From Neocallimastix lanati (nom. inval.) (Eukaryota > Neocallimastigomycota > Neocallimastigomycetes > Neocallimastigales > Neocallimastigaceae): 64,000 nt of DNA. The stretch is taken from positions 1 to 64,000 of the forward strand of contig JACVTC010000273.1 in NCBI GenBank assembly GCA_016946835.1, given 5' to 3'. Below, piece after piece: positions 1-10,463 of the stretch. Each line of letters opens with the position of its first letter. Within the stretch, counting starts at the first letter, position 1. A program made the translations under genes and the position numbers. Below the pieces are notes generated by a model that saw only the letters and a list, made by a program, of their open reading frames with translations, did no database searches and had not been told where the DNA came from.

Positions 1-446
1 TCCGAAATTAGCATTTGCATACGAGAATCGATAAATCGAAGTCGTTCAATAAATTTTTTCATTGGTTCAGTTTCGTTTTCGGAAATTCGATGAATAAAAT
101 TATCTTGTACAAAATTGTTTTTATTAAGATGGTAATGAGACATTGGAATAGATAAAGAGGGTAAATCAGTTAACGTAATACCAGAACTAATTTTTAAAGG
201 TCCTAAAATTACATTATTGGTATTATTGAAACATTTGATAACAAATCGAAACATACTATTATTTTTAGGTAAAGGTACAACTTCCTTAAAATTTATAGTA
301 GATATCATTCTTTGAAATATCATATCTGTACTGCATGATGATGATAAGATACGATTATAATAATCCATTCTTGAAGTACTAGATTTATTAGAAGAGTTTA
401 TCGACTTGACAAGTTGTTCCGAACTTTTAAAATTCTTTTTTTGCAT
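1..446 (-). CDS. Unknown 283-aa protein, 3' part cut by window edge (left copy)
   Basis: This is the N-terminal half, about 148 codons, of the protein encoded in full at 59040-59891. The ATG lies at 446-444 on the minus strand and the gene runs off the left edge. The sequence is identical to the full copy, so the truncation comes from the window and not from a broken gene. See the full copy for description. Confidence 0.85.
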   Translation of the reverse strand, partial: MQKKNFKSSEQLVKSINSSNKSSTSRMDYYNRILSSSCSTDMIFQRMISTINFKEVVPLPKNNSMFRFVIKCFNNTNNVILGPLKISSGITLTDLPSLSIPMSHYHLNKNNFVQDNFIHRISENETEPMKKFIERLRFIDSRMQMLIS

Positions 447-1033
447 TTTAAATTTTAATACTTTTTAATACATTAATTATTGTATTTAAAAAATTTCAAT
501 AAAATTTATATACGTTAATGAGTAATTTACTATTAAATTTATAATTTAATTTTTCATTTTAAACAAATTAGGAAATGGTTAAAATATATTATTTATGACA
601 AATTTTTTTTCTTTTTTTTGTATAAGCCCCTAATCACTATAAACTATTAATTTTATTATTATATTTTATTATTTTTAAAAAAAAATTTATATATTTACAA
701 ATTAATATTATAATATACATAATTTCTTATATTAAATTCATTTCATTTCATATAAAAGAATATTTATAATTAATTAGTAATATTATAATATTGGATAATA
801 ATTTCAATAAAAAAAAAATAATTTATGTAAAAATTAAAATTATTCATATTTTTTTTTTAAACCAAAATTATAATTTTAATATTTTATAAAAGTTAAATTG
901 AACATAAAATTCCATATTTTTTATTAGACATATATATAATGAATTATATTTAAATAATATTTATTAAATATTTAAAATTAATAAATAATTTAAATCTAAA
1001 TATTATTAAAAAATTATAAATTAAATAAAAGTT
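447..1033. other. Intergenic, no gene seen
   Basis: This AT-rich spacer lies between two minus-strand genes. It has several T and A runs and no open frame of useful length. It should contain the promoter of the 83-aa zinc-ribbon gene's upstream neighbour and the 3' end of that zinc-ribbon gene, but no motif stands out by eye. Confidence 0.6.
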
Positions 1034-1285
1034 TTAAATAACTCTTTTACAGTTTGAACAATAATATACTATAGTGGCTTCTTCATCACATCTACGAATT
1101 TGTAAACGTCTCAACTCAATATATTTATTATTATTACATCTTTTACAACATATAGAATTTTTTTTTATTTCCTTTTTTTCATCATCTAATACCGGTAATT
1201 TATTTTTCTCTCTTAATCTATCTTCACTAAATAAGGACGATTCTTTAAAAAATTTATCCAATGCTTTCATCGAAATATTATCCAT
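1034..1285 (-). CDS. TFIIS-like C-terminal zinc-ribbon protein (left copy)
   Basis: This 83-aa protein ends in a zinc ribbon typical of the third domain of transcription elongation factor TFIIS and of the RPB9 C-terminus. A CxxC pair (CKRC, residues about 48-51) is followed by QIRRCDEEAT and a second pair, CSNC, near the end. The invariant Asp-Glu of the TFIIS ribbon, which reaches into the polymerase active site to promote transcript cleavage, is present (family knowledge). The family's usual RSADE is RRCDE here. The first 40 residues are charged and lack the TFIIS N-terminal domains. Poxviruses and asfarviruses encode TFIIS-like proteins that work with their own polymerase, and this fits the RPB1 and RPB2 genes in the same element. 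RPB9-like is the alternative. A second identical copy lies at 60479-60730. Confidence 0.8.
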   Translation of the reverse strand: MDNISMKALDKFFKESSLFSEDRLREKNKLPVLDDEKKEIKKNSICCKRCNNNKYIELRRLQIRRCDEEATIVYYCSNCKRVI

Positions 1286-1878
1286 ATTATATTAATTTTT
1301 TAATTATTAATCTTTAATCTATTTAAATTAATTTATTTATTTATTTTTATTTATTTTTTTTTATTTATTTATTTTTATTTATTTATTTTTACTTATTTAT
1401 TTTTATTTATTTATTTTTATTTATTTATTTATATATTTAATTTATTAATTTACTTTCTATTATTTATTTGTTATATCTATTTAAAGTTTTTAAAAAGAAT
1501 ATTTCCTAATTTTTTTTCTCCAAAATTTAGTTATAAATTTGATTTAGATTTTAACAAATTTTTAAATTTTTTAAAATTCATTTTAGAAAAAAAAAATATT
1601 ATAAAAATTTTTCTAAAATATTTGTAGTACTTAAAAAAATAAAAATAGCCTTGTCAAATTTAATAATGAAATAAAAAAAAAATCAAAAATAAAAATTCAA
1701 CATAAAAAAAAAAAAAAAATAATAATAATAATTATATATCTATTTAAATTTAATAATTCATAGTTGATTTTTAAAATGATAAAATATTTACTCTAGGTAC
1801 GATTTAAAATAATAACAAGAAATATTATTATCTTTTTTATAGGTAAAAATTATATTTTTATATTGAGTATAAAAAACT
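1286..1878. other. Intergenic between divergent genes, with TTTA-type simple repeat
   Basis: This spacer separates the minus-strand zinc-ribbon gene from the plus-strand 736-aa gene, so both promoters should lie here. Bases about 1330-1433 are an imperfect TTTATTTATTTTT microsatellite, followed further on by a 16-A run and a short ATA run. No shared promoter motif is clear by eye. Confidence 0.6.
1330..1433. repeat. Imperfect (TTTA)n/(TTTTTA) simple repeat
   Basis: A run of TTTA and TTTTTATTTA units with a single C interruption near 1391. It is duplicated at 60775-60878 as part of the unit overlap. It probably reflects low complexity and not function. Confidence 0.8.
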
Positions 1879-4089
1879 ATGAATATTATAAATCTTATCC
1901 GTAGTATTTTAGTAAATTATCATTCAGTTCCTCTACAATTGGAAATACATATAAATGGTAAAATTTATTCTTTTTTCGAGGGTATAAATATCATTGATTG
2001 TAATCAGTTATCAAAAGATAGATATATCGTTAAATGTAAAGATAATAATGATACAGATATTAGTAATATTGATTATCAGCACAAAATAATGTTTATGTTA
2101 ATTGATAGATTAGAAAGTATTGTTAACAATAAACATATAAAATATAAATATTACTTGAATGATACAACTAAAACTTTATTTTATGTCTCTATTGAAATTC
2201 CAATTCAACGCTTTAAAATAGTTTATGAGGAGTTGATAAAATTAGATTTATCAGAAACTGCACAATATATTATATGTAATATAGAAGGTATAACTTACTT
2301 ACACTATTATAATGATTATTTCAATAAAACATATCTTTATGAACAAATACTAATGAATGATGATAATTCAATTTCAAAAAGTATTGAAAGTAATGAAAAT
2401 TATATCCTTATAAAATTATGCCATGATAATATATTGATAACTGAAAGTAAAATAACTTTTACCGTAAAAGAGTCGTATGATATCGTTTTGAAAATCTTAC
2501 CTTCCTTTAATATTTCTCCTGATGATGTTTTTATTGAATGTGATCCCTTAAAAGTAACGTTTAACTACCCTATTAGTATAAATTTTCAATTATTTGATAT
2601 GATGCTTCTCAAATACAATTTATTTTTCAATATATATACGAATGAAAGTATTAATGTAATGTCTTTAGCTGAAAAGGTAATTTATACTCTTGATATATAT
2701 AAAACATCTTTCGTTATGAATTTATATAATAAATGGAAAACTTTTAATGAAACTATCCAATTTCAAGAGGTACAATGGTATATGTATTCAACGATCAAAA
2801 TAATAGTCAAATATTTATATTTTCTTTATATCGATTTTCACAATGAGGTCATGATCGGAAGCGATCTCCACTTTAACATTCCAATAAAGATAAATTATAA
2901 TAAATTATTTGGTAATTATTATACTCGATATTTCAACAATAAAGACAAAGTTTTACCCGTTATTGCTGACAAAGAGTATTGCGATAGAAATAGCATACGA
3001 TATGTCCAATGGAAAGAGAATTATTATATGGCTCCTTTAAATTCTGGATATACTATTAATCTAACTACAAATAAAAGTTTTAATAAAGAAGGGAAAGTAC
3101 CTAAATGTGTTAAAGTAATTCGAAATACTAGTAATAAAAAGAACGTAGAATATTCTAACCTTTCTTCTTCTCTTGATGAAAATAGTAAAGGTATCTTGCC
3201 TCCAACATTATTTGTGCCATATGGATTTGAATTATCAATATTATATAGAGTCCATTTTGATATTGTTGACTCGCTAATTGAATTCAAAAGGTGTCCTAAA
3301 TGTCATTCCTATATTGGAATTCCCTCGAAAGAGAATTTTATAAATTCAGTGAAGAGTAAGATTAATAATTCAAAATATTTTGAAAATGAAAACATAGACG
3401 CCAAAAAAATAAATATTTTAGCCTTTTCCGTTGATAATAATTCAGAGGTTTATCCTTATGCCGTTACTAATTATTTGTATAATTATAATTCTTCTTTTTC
3501 TTTCCTTGTCATCATGCTCAATACTACTAAATTATATACAGTATCAAATTACAGATATGAATTTATTATCTCCTCATCTTCTAATTTATTTTGTAAGGAC
3601 GATCCTTTAGTGAAAGCAATCTTTTCCTTATATACTAAAAATAATATATCAATTATCGATAATAACGATTTACAAAATTGTGTTAAACAATTCGTACAGG
3701 AAGATGACCACGTTATTCTTATCGCTGAGGAACGCATAGAAAAAACAAATTGCTATTTGTGGTATTCGTTTTATTCAGATATAATTCCTGAAGTATCTAT
3801 CATCTCTTCAAGTCAATTGGAATCCTTATTACCAGAATTATCTGATTTGTATGACCATGTTAAAGATATAAATGCATATCATTACTATAGTATATCAAAA
3901 GATAATGAAGAAAACAATAATATAATTGTATATGGTGTATGGTCAAATAATAAATATTATCCATGCAAAGCAAAATTTATTCCTTTTAAACCTGGGATGA
4001 AAAATAAACCTTATTTATTATTAAATAGAAATATTGATGGTTCAATAATTATACCAAATAAAAATAATTCTGACTATATGATATATTAA
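1879..4089 (+). CDS. Unknown 736-aa protein of the viral core block (left copy)
   Basis: I do not recognise this protein. It has no signal peptide and no strong membrane segment. It is rich in aromatic residues and mostly free of low-complexity tracts, which sets it apart from its neighbours and suggests a compact, constrained fold. A single CxxC (RCPKC) sits near residue 474 after a Pro-rich stretch (ILPPTLFVPYGFE). It lies between the TFIIS-like gene and the RPB1 C-terminal gene, among transcription genes. Its length is near that of the poxvirus early transcription factor large subunit, and the element does encode a D6-type helicase that would need such a partner. That idea rests on context and length only. 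An identical copy is at 61324-63534. Confidence 0.75.
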   Translation: MNIINLIRSILVNYHSVPLQLEIHINGKIYSFFEGINIIDCNQLSKDRYIVKCKDNNDTDISNIDYQHKIMFMLIDRLESIVNNKHIKYKYYLNDTTKTLFYVSIEIPIQRFKIVYEELIKLDLSETAQYIICNIEGITYLHYYNDYFNKTYLYEQILMNDDNSISKSIESNENYILIKLCHDNILITESKITFTVKESYDIVLKILPSFNISPDDVFIECDPLKVTFNYPISINFQLFDMMLLKYNLFFNIYTNESINVMSLAEKVIYTLDIYKTSFVMNLYNKWKTFNETIQFQEVQWYMYSTIKIIVKYLYFLYIDFHNEVMIGSDLHFNIPIKINYNKLFGNYYTRYFNNKDKVLPVIADKEYCDRNSIRYVQWKENYYMAPLNSGYTINLTTNKSFNKEGKVPKCVKVIRNTSNKKNVEYSNLSSSLDENSKGILPPTLFVPYGFELSILYRVHFDIVDSLIEFKRCPKCHSYIGIPSKENFINSVKSKINNSKYFENENIDAKKINILAFSVDNNSEVYPYAVTNYLYNYNSSFSFLVIMLNTTKLYTVSNYRYEFIISSSSNLFCKDDPLVKAIFSLYTKNNISIIDNNDLQNCVKQFVQEDDHVILIAEERIEKTNCYLWYSFYSDIIPEVSIISSSQLESLLPELSDLYDHVKDINAYHYYSISKDNEENNNIIVYGVWSNNKYYPCKAKFIPFKPGMKNKPYLLLNRNIDGSIIIPNKNNSDYMIY

Positions 4090-4525
4090 GTTTCGTTTTT
4101 GTTCAGAAACATACTCATTATTTATAGATTATTATTGTTTAAATTTATATATTTATATATAATTTATATATATATTTTTTATTATTTATATATTTAAAAA
4201 TTATGTTTTATATATTGATTTTTTATTATTTATATATTTAAAAATTTATGGTATATATATATATATATTTAGTTTATATTTTTTAAAACAAAAAAAAAAT
4301 ATCTCATCAAATCAACTAATTTTATTGATTTCTTTAATCCATGTAATGAATTAAATTTATTTATTGTTTTCTTTATTTTAATTTTAACATAATAATTTAA
4401 TTATATACAAAAAAAAATTTATTATATAGATGTAAAAATTTTATTTACATTTATATTTCTTAAATAAAATGATAATAATATATTCGTTTTCATAAACCAA
4501 AATTAATAAAATTATTTAAAAATAA
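4090..4525. other. Intergenic with a short direct repeat
   Basis: This is the spacer between two plus-strand genes. A perfect 26-base direct repeat (six T, then ATTATTTATATATTTAAAAA) occurs at 4175-4200 and 4219-4244. The rest is AT runs. The downstream gene starts in the context AAAATAAATG. Confidence 0.6.
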
Positions 4526-6028
4526 ATGACTAAAGAATATTTTTCTGAATCAGACATTAATTATATTTGTAATGAAATATCTAATCCATTTTCTAATGAG
4601 ATTATTCATTTTCAAGTATACATTAAAAATTTACTTCAAAAAATTAGAAAATTTCTTGAACAAAAAAGGAAATCGCCAAATTTTAAACCCGATGAATTTG
4701 TTAAAATAGTTATAAATCATATTAATTCACATAAAGTGGCAGCAAATACTCATGTTGGAATTCTAGCGGCTCAGTCAATTGGAGAACCGGTCACTCAATC
4801 AGCTTTGAGTTATTTTCATAAACTTGCAGGCGATGATACGATTAATGGTTTGAAAGAGTTATATAATATAACTCATAATAAAACAGAGTTAAGTGTAGTT
4901 GAATTTTATTTAAAACCAGACGATTATGATGAAGATTCAAAAGAAAGAATTTTAAATAGTTTTAAATATATAAATTTAAAAGATATTGTATTAGATGTGG
5001 TTTATAACGGTTTTAATTTACGTTTTTATCTTTATTCCCATAGTGTTTTTGCCCATAGACTTCATCCTCTCATCATACACCAAACTATCAAACAATATTT
5101 AAAAGTTTCTAAAAACATTCTTGGAAAGTGGGATTCTTCATTTAATCTTGAGAATCTTTATATTGAATTTAAAAGCCCAGCTTCAAAAATATTAGACTGG
5201 TTAGATAGTAATGGTATAGAATATGTTGTTGAAGAAGATATATTATGTGTTTATAAAGTAAAAGAAAATTATCCTAATAACGTAATAAACTTGGAAAGTG
5301 ATGATGACTGCAATGATAAATATGTTTTAAGTGATAACGAACAGAATAAAAATGAATGGCAATATGAAGAAAATTTTCATACCCAAAATAAAAATGATGA
5401 AGAACGTCATATCGAAATTAAAAATGAATCAAATATTACTAACGATAGCTTATTAGATTATTTTAAAATAAATAATTTAAAGTTTGAAGAAAAAGAAAAT
5501 TACTATATACTTGATAGTAATTATGTTAAAATAAAAGATGAAAAAATTATCAAATTACTAAGTGATATTTCTTTAACAGGAACTAAAGGAGTAAAAACTG
5601 TCTCTTCTAAAATGCTTGGAGAAGAAGAATTTTACGTGGAAGTCGTCGGAAGAAATCTTGACCCTCTTTTCGAAAATCAATATATTGATCTTGATCGTTC
5701 TCGTTATACCGTTTATGGTACTTCAAAATATGTTGATCATAACACTCGAAAACAAAATATTCTAGAGCAATTAAAACGAATTACTAATATCGATAAATCG
5801 TACTACAATAATCAACATATTGAATTACTTACTAACTTCATGTGTCGGAATAATACCATCGTACCAATGTCACGTTTCGGAATGAAAAATGATGATTACT
5901 CATTTATTTCAAAATTGTCCTTTGAAGATCCTTATAGCGTTTTAGAAAATATTTTATACGGTGTTAAAGATAGTTTATCTTCCGTATCAGCAAAAATTAT
6001 TACTGGAATATACAATGATAAAATTTAA
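4526..6028 (+). CDS. DNA-directed RNA polymerase largest subunit, C-terminal half (RPB1-C / A''-like)
   Basis: This 500-aa protein carries the C-terminal part of the RPB1/beta-prime subunit. The trigger-loop region is clear at residues about 78-102 (GILAAQSIGEPVTQSALSYF), which matches the family's AAQSIGEPxTQxTLNTFH. Near the end come the conserved blocks EVVGRNLDPLF, a lone FMCRNN for the usual MT.G segment, and SFEDPYSVLENILYG, then VSAKIITG. An acidic, Asn-rich insertion lies at about 249-332. The N-terminal half (zinc site, active-site Asp triad, bridge helix) is encoded at 50096-52255, about 11.7 kb upstream around the unit. The two halves would have to assemble as separate subunits, as in archaeal A' and A''. 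The first 30 bases recur at 63971-64000. Confidence 0.93.
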   Translation: MTKEYFSESDINYICNEISNPFSNEIIHFQVYIKNLLQKIRKFLEQKRKSPNFKPDEFVKIVINHINSHKVAANTHVGILAAQSIGEPVTQSALSYFHKLAGDDTINGLKELYNITHNKTELSVVEFYLKPDDYDEDSKERILNSFKYINLKDIVLDVVYNGFNLRFYLYSHSVFAHRLHPLIIHQTIKQYLKVSKNILGKWDSSFNLENLYIEFKSPASKILDWLDSNGIEYVVEEDILCVYKVKENYPNNVINLESDDDCNDKYVLSDNEQNKNEWQYEENFHTQNKNDEERHIEIKNESNITNDSLLDYFKINNLKFEEKENYYILDSNYVKIKDEKIIKLLSDISLTGTKGVKTVSSKMLGEEEFYVEVVGRNLDPLFENQYIDLDRSRYTVYGTSKYVDHNTRKQNILEQLKRITNIDKSYYNNQHIELLTNFMCRNNTIVPMSRFGMKNDDYSFISKLSFEDPYSVLENILYGVKDSLSSVSAKIITGIYNDKI

Positions 6029-6687
6029 ATAATTATTCCTTATAAAGGATATTATTATAATATTATTATTAACAAATGTTATTTTCAAAAAAATGAATAA
6101 TTTATAATGTTAACATTTTTATATTAATATCTATATATTTAATTTTAAAATTATATATATTTTATTTTTTTAAAAAATATATATACAAATATATGTACTA
6201 CTTTACATATATTATTTAATATTATGATATATAAATTTTAGTTACATTATATATATAAAAATTTAAAATATATTTTTAAAAAAATATACTAAATTAAAAC
6301 AAGAAATATTAATTAGAGTAGATTAAATACATTAATATATATTGTGTAAATTAAAGTAATAATAATAAACTATAATAAAAATTTAATAATAATAGAACTA
6401 ATGAAATTACAAAAATATAATAGTGCTGACAATGTCCTTTTTTTTTTTTAAAAACATTTTATGTAAAATATAAAATTTGTACTATATGAAAAAATAAAAT
6501 TAAAAAACAGTAATATAAATAAATTCATGAAAAGTAAAACATTATACTTGTACTTTTTATTTTAATTTTTATTATACACTTTGCTTTTATCTTATTTTAT
6601 ACAATTAATTGTAATTATCATTAAAAGTTTTATAAAAAATAACTCAGTATGAATAAAAATTTTATACTTATATTTATATTAAAATTT
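6029..6687. other. Intergenic between convergent genes, no gene seen
   Basis: The spacer lies between the 3' ends of RPB1-C (plus) and DNA polymerase (minus). It should hold the 3' ends of both transcripts. Many T runs are present, but T-rich termination signals cannot be told from background here. Confidence 0.6.
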
Positions 6688-9600
6688 TTAAAGTAGTTCG
6701 CTGATCTCTTCACTGTAAGATTTTAATAAATTTATTAAACCTTTTCTTACATAATGATTATAATAGTAATTATAATCTAACTTTGGTACAATAATATTTT
6801 TATCTTTAAGACTTTTTTCCTTTAAGTTATTATACAAATCTAAAGACATAATTTTATCACCAAATAAATTCGAATCTTTACTAAAAGAAAAATTGGTGGT
6901 TTTTATAATAACATAGTTAATTTTTTCACCTACTTTATAATCAAGATTATACCTTTTATGATTATTTATAAATAATAATACGTAATAGGATTTATTCTTA
7001 TATTTTGGTCCAATGGATAAACGCATAATCAATTTTTCAAAAGGAACTTCACCAGCTAGTAATTCTTTTTTCATTTTAATGACTTTTTCTTTTATTAATT
7101 TTTTCGGATACTTATAAAGAATCATATATAAAAATATTTTGTAATAATCACGAATAAAAATACACGTATTCTTTTTAATCAGATCTATACCCTTTATGTA
7201 TAAAGTCGGTTTATCCTTATCAGCTAAAATTCCAGAGTATTTCTTTTTCGAAATAATAAGCATTCGGGAAAAGGTATTTTCATATTTTAGATGCATCCCT
7301 TCTGGTAGTAGATTTGTCACGATATTGGATACCTCTTTGCACTCTTTAACAAATTTATCAGTATCAAAATGATCCAAATTATTATTTTGAACATTTTCAT
7401 TATCATTAATAATGTTGTTGTTGTTGTTATTGTTGCTATTGTTATTGTTGTTGTTGTTATTGTTGCTATTGTTATTGATGTTGTTGTTATTGTTGCTATT
7501 GTTAATGTTGTTGTTGTTATTGTTGTTGTTGTTTTCGTTGTTATTGATTTTATTGTTATTTTTATTTTGGCTATAATACATTTCAAAAAAACTTTTCTTC
7601 TCTTTTTTATATTCGATTAGGCAGGAATCCGTATCCCCATAGATGACATGAAATTTTGTTTTTTCTTGAATAATATTTATGGCTTTATTTAAGTAATTTC
7701 TTCCCATTCCGGTGGTACATTCTGCGCCAGGTAAAAATCTTAAGAATTTCAATGAACTAGATCCAAGACATCCATAAATTGAGTTTGCTTGAATTTTCAA
7801 TGCATATTGCCGCTTGTCGTAAATAATATAATCCGCACCAGAGGATTCCTTCATTAAATTTTTATATCGTACACGTTCTGATAAAAGCACTTTCATCATC
7901 TGTGGTAGAATATCAATATGATTCTTAGTGTAATAATATACTTTATCACCAATATCTATTCGGTGATACGAATCTTTGGGATATTTATCAATCGTTGAAC
8001 TATCTAATAATGTGGTGTAGCATATATTGTGAGTGATGATGACACTAGGATATAAACTTGTAAAATCTAGCATAGTGCAATAATCATACACACCTGGTTT
8101 GGGTTCAATTACCGTTGCTCCTTTATACCCTTGAATATTGGATTGATCTAAATCAATACATATATTATTGTCGTAAGAATATTTGTAAAGCAAATTGGAA
8201 AATTTTTTACTCTGGCCCGTTTTATAGACTTCGTCAATACGTATTCTTGATATTTTTGCTACTTCTAAAAGTTGAATCCACTGATGAGAAACATTAAATA
8301 TATTCAATGTCAATATCGAATCCATAACACAGTATTTTGCCACTTTATGTAACGATTCTTCCGTATTCTCATAGATTAAATAAAACATTTCTTTATAGGG
8401 CAAATCTATTTTATGTTTATTTAATAATTGCTCCGAAACATAATTTAAATTTGAGGATGGTAAATTTAAGGATTTAGCATACTTATATATATCAACGGCT
8501 ATACGACCCGGAATATATAATTCCACTTCATCGCCCATTAAATTATTGAATTGGGAAGGTTTATTTAAAATTCGACTAGCAGAGAATGGTGTCTCCTTCG
8601 TATCAATGCTCAAATACATACCTGCTCTTTGTGCTAAATACTTATAATCAAATCCAAAAGTGTTAAATCCAATAATAATATCGGGATCAAATTTACTTAT
8701 TTGCTTAAAAAATTCACACAATAGTTCATATTCCGTAGATACATAGATCATTTCATATTCAAATTGTTCATTATTATTTTTACTTTCATATAAATCTTTA
8801 TTATTTTTATTCTTTTTATTATCTTCCATTCGTTTTATGAAATCTTCTATTTTCTCAAAGTTTTCATATTGATTTTTAACTTTCTTGTTCATAGGAAGAT
8901 CCGTGTCTTTCTTAATTTTATTTAAAATATTTTTAAACTTATCAATTCTACTATGACCATCATCACTATAATTTGCATTTAAAATATTACTTAACCTATT
9001 AAATCGATTAACAATCCCTTCATCATAACTTCTTTTCTTTATTAAAATATTTTTGAATTTGTTAAATCTTTCATTTACCTCTGAATTATATGTATTATTA
9101 GATTGATTAGGATTACAAATATTTTTATTGGTTTGAATAATTAAATTCTTATTTCTAAAATTTAAAGTTTCATCACTACTCTTTAACTTGCGAATTATTC
9201 TATCCAATTTTTCGTGATTTTCTTTAAATTTTTTAGCAACTTTTTCTAAATCATGATTTCTAATATTATTTTCAATAATCTCTGGAAAATCGTTTTCAAC
9301 ATTATTTTTATCCTTATTTTCAGCATTATCTTCAACATTATCCTCTACAAGCTTTTCTTCATTATTTTTAACATTGCTTTCAACATTACTTTCAACATTA
9401 CATTCAACTTTACTTTCTATATTATTTTCAACATCAATTTCAACATTATCTTCAGTGTTCTCTTCAACCTTATCTTTTACGCTATCTTCAACCTTATTAG
9501 CTATATTATTTTTGTTTTCTTTGTTAAATTTTTGGGCTTCATATTTTTTCATATCAATTTTAAAGATACTTTGCTCGATACATGCAGCTTTAAACGATTG

Positions 9601-10293
9601 AAGATCCAAAAAAGGAAAAAATTTTGCATCAATTTCTTCAAATTCATTTTTATTGATGACATTAATATCATCATCAAATTTAACGCATATGGCAATACAT
9701 TTTTTTTCGTTTTCATGATTAAATACAAGGCTAATAGTTGATATATAATCTTCAAATATATATCGATTAGGAAATGATTCGAAATCATGAGACATACATT
9801 CAATATCAAAAGATAAAATAGAAGGAGATGGATAGCTATTAATTTCAACAGATTTTATATTTTTATATTGAACGATATACTCTTCATCAAAGGTAGTATA
9901 CTTCTCTTTGGAATTTAACTCCCAGTGCTCCATTTCTATCCATCCTATTGTATTTAAATTACATTCAGCCAGAAACGCTGAAATTATATCCACATTTAAT
10001 ATTGACGAATAATAAGAAGAATATTCGGAATAATTAGGGAACATGACTTTAAAGATAATTTTATTACCTTCTAAATAATGTCTTAAAAGTTTTCTTGAAA
10101 GTACTTCTTTATTGTTTCTTGAATTGCCATTGAATTTGAAGTCACGATATTGTGAAAATTTGTATAAAGGATAATTATCTATAATAATTGATACTTTGTC
10201 ATTTCTAATATTACTATATCCAAATCCTATAATAACTGGGGAATTGTTTTTTATTAGCAATTCCCAATTATAAATGAATATTATTTTATTCAT
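6688..10293 (-). CDS. Family B DNA polymerase with 3'-5' exonuclease
   Basis: This 1201-aa replicative polymerase has all exonuclease and polymerase motifs in order. Exo I is SFDIEC at about 159-164, Exo II is GFNTFGFDY near 540, and Exo III is YCVMDS near 653. Motif A is DFTSLYPS near 742, motif B is KIQANSIYG near 831 and motif C is YGDTDS near 883. The later KKKYSG and KGIDLIKK blocks also fit the family. Two long insertions are unusual. One, at about 258-511 between Exo I and Exo II, has repeated VE(D/N)NVE units and three copies of a RFNKFKNIL-like segment. The other is an Asn-rich tract at about 906-967 just after motif C. No terminal-protein domain of protein-primed polymerases is evident. 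It is an NCLDV-type enzyme for cytoplasmic replication. Confidence 0.95.
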   Translation of the reverse strand: MNKIIFIYNWELLIKNNSPVIIGFGYSNIRNDKVSIIIDNYPLYKFSQYRDFKFNGNSRNNKEVLSRKLLRHYLEGNKIIFKVMFPNYSEYSSYYSSILNVDIISAFLAECNLNTIGWIEMEHWELNSKEKYTTFDEEYIVQYKNIKSVEINSYPSPSILSFDIECMSHDFESFPNRYIFEDYISTISLVFNHENEKKCIAICVKFDDDINVINKNEFEEIDAKFFPFLDLQSFKAACIEQSIFKIDMKKYEAQKFNKENKNNIANKVEDSVKDKVEENTEDNVEIDVENNIESKVECNVESNVESNVKNNEEKLVEDNVEDNAENKDKNNVENDFPEIIENNIRNHDLEKVAKKFKENHEKLDRIIRKLKSSDETLNFRNKNLIIQTNKNICNPNQSNNTYNSEVNERFNKFKNILIKKRSYDEGIVNRFNRLSNILNANYSDDGHSRIDKFKNILNKIKKDTDLPMNKKVKNQYENFEKIEDFIKRMEDNKKNKNNKDLYESKNNNEQFEYEMIYVSTEYELLCEFFKQISKFDPDIIIGFNTFGFDYKYLAQRAGMYLSIDTKETPFSASRILNKPSQFNNLMGDEVELYIPGRIAVDIYKYAKSLNLPSSNLNYVSEQLLNKHKIDLPYKEMFYLIYENTEESLHKVAKYCVMDSILTLNIFNVSHQWIQLLEVAKISRIRIDEVYKTGQSKKFSNLLYKYSYDNNICIDLDQSNIQGYKGATVIEPKPGVYDYCTMLDFTSLYPSVIITHNICYTTLLDSSTIDKYPKDSYHRIDIGDKVYYYTKNHIDILPQMMKVLLSERVRYKNLMKESSGADYIIYDKRQYALKIQANSIYGCLGSSSLKFLRFLPGAECTTGMGRNYLNKAINIIQEKTKFHVIYGDTDSCLIEYKKEKKSFFEMYYSQNKNNNKINNNENNNNNNNNNINNSNNNNNINNNSNNNNNNNNNSNNNNNNNIINDNENVQNNNLDHFDTDKFVKECKEVSNIVTNLLPEGMHLKYENTFSRMLIISKKKYSGILADKDKPTLYIKGIDLIKKNTCIFIRDYYKIFLYMILYKYPKKLIKEKVIKMKKELLAGEVPFEKLIMRLSIGPKYKNKSYYVLLFINNHKRYNLDYKVGEKINYVIIKTTNFSFSKDSNLFGDKIMSLDLYNNLKEKSLKDKNIIVPKLDYNYYYNHYVRKGLINLLKSYSEEISELL
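7390..7575. repeat. Asn-codon repeat tract inside DNA polymerase gene
   Basis: An AAC/AAT trinucleotide-type tract encodes a run of about 60 mostly Asn residues directly after polymerase motif C. On the plus strand it reads as GTT/ATT repeats. It keeps frame and probably forms a surface loop. Confidence 0.85.
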
Positions 10294-10463
10294 TTGTTTT
10301 TTATTTTAAAAATATTAAAAAATTATACATATATATGTTAGAGTTAAATATTTTCTTATATTAACTACTAATACCAATCTATATAGATAATATAGATTTG
10401 CAATTTTTTTTGAATTTTAAATATTCTTTGAAAAAGCAGAGATAATTATTATCTCTTTATTTT

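Larger units (their letters stand above)
1..4555. repeat. Left copy of exact 4,555-bp direct repeat (unit overlap)
   Basis: This stretch is the same as 59446-64000 with a constant offset of 59,445 bases. Every gene, start, stop and homopolymer run that I compared lines up, for example a 16-A run near 1705 and 61150. Both copies are cut by the window edge, so the true repeat may be longer. I read it as the overlap of a circular unit, or the next copy in a head-to-tail array, and not as a local duplication. Confidence 0.95.

Noticed and set aside
3290-3315. Sec23/Sec24-type zinc finger in the 736-aa protein
   Set aside because: The RCPKC segment after a Pro-rich stretch looks similar, but the second Cys pair is missing and the following sequence does not fit the trunk domain.
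7317-7620. Overlapping open frames rich in Thr/Ile or Val/Ile
   Set aside because: They are shadows of the Asn-codon tract in the DNA polymerase gene, in other frames.
9253-9848. Hydrophobic open frames on both strands inside the DNA polymerase gene
   Set aside because: They are out-of-frame readings of the VE(D/N)NVE repeat insertion. Polymerase motifs lie on both sides in one frame.
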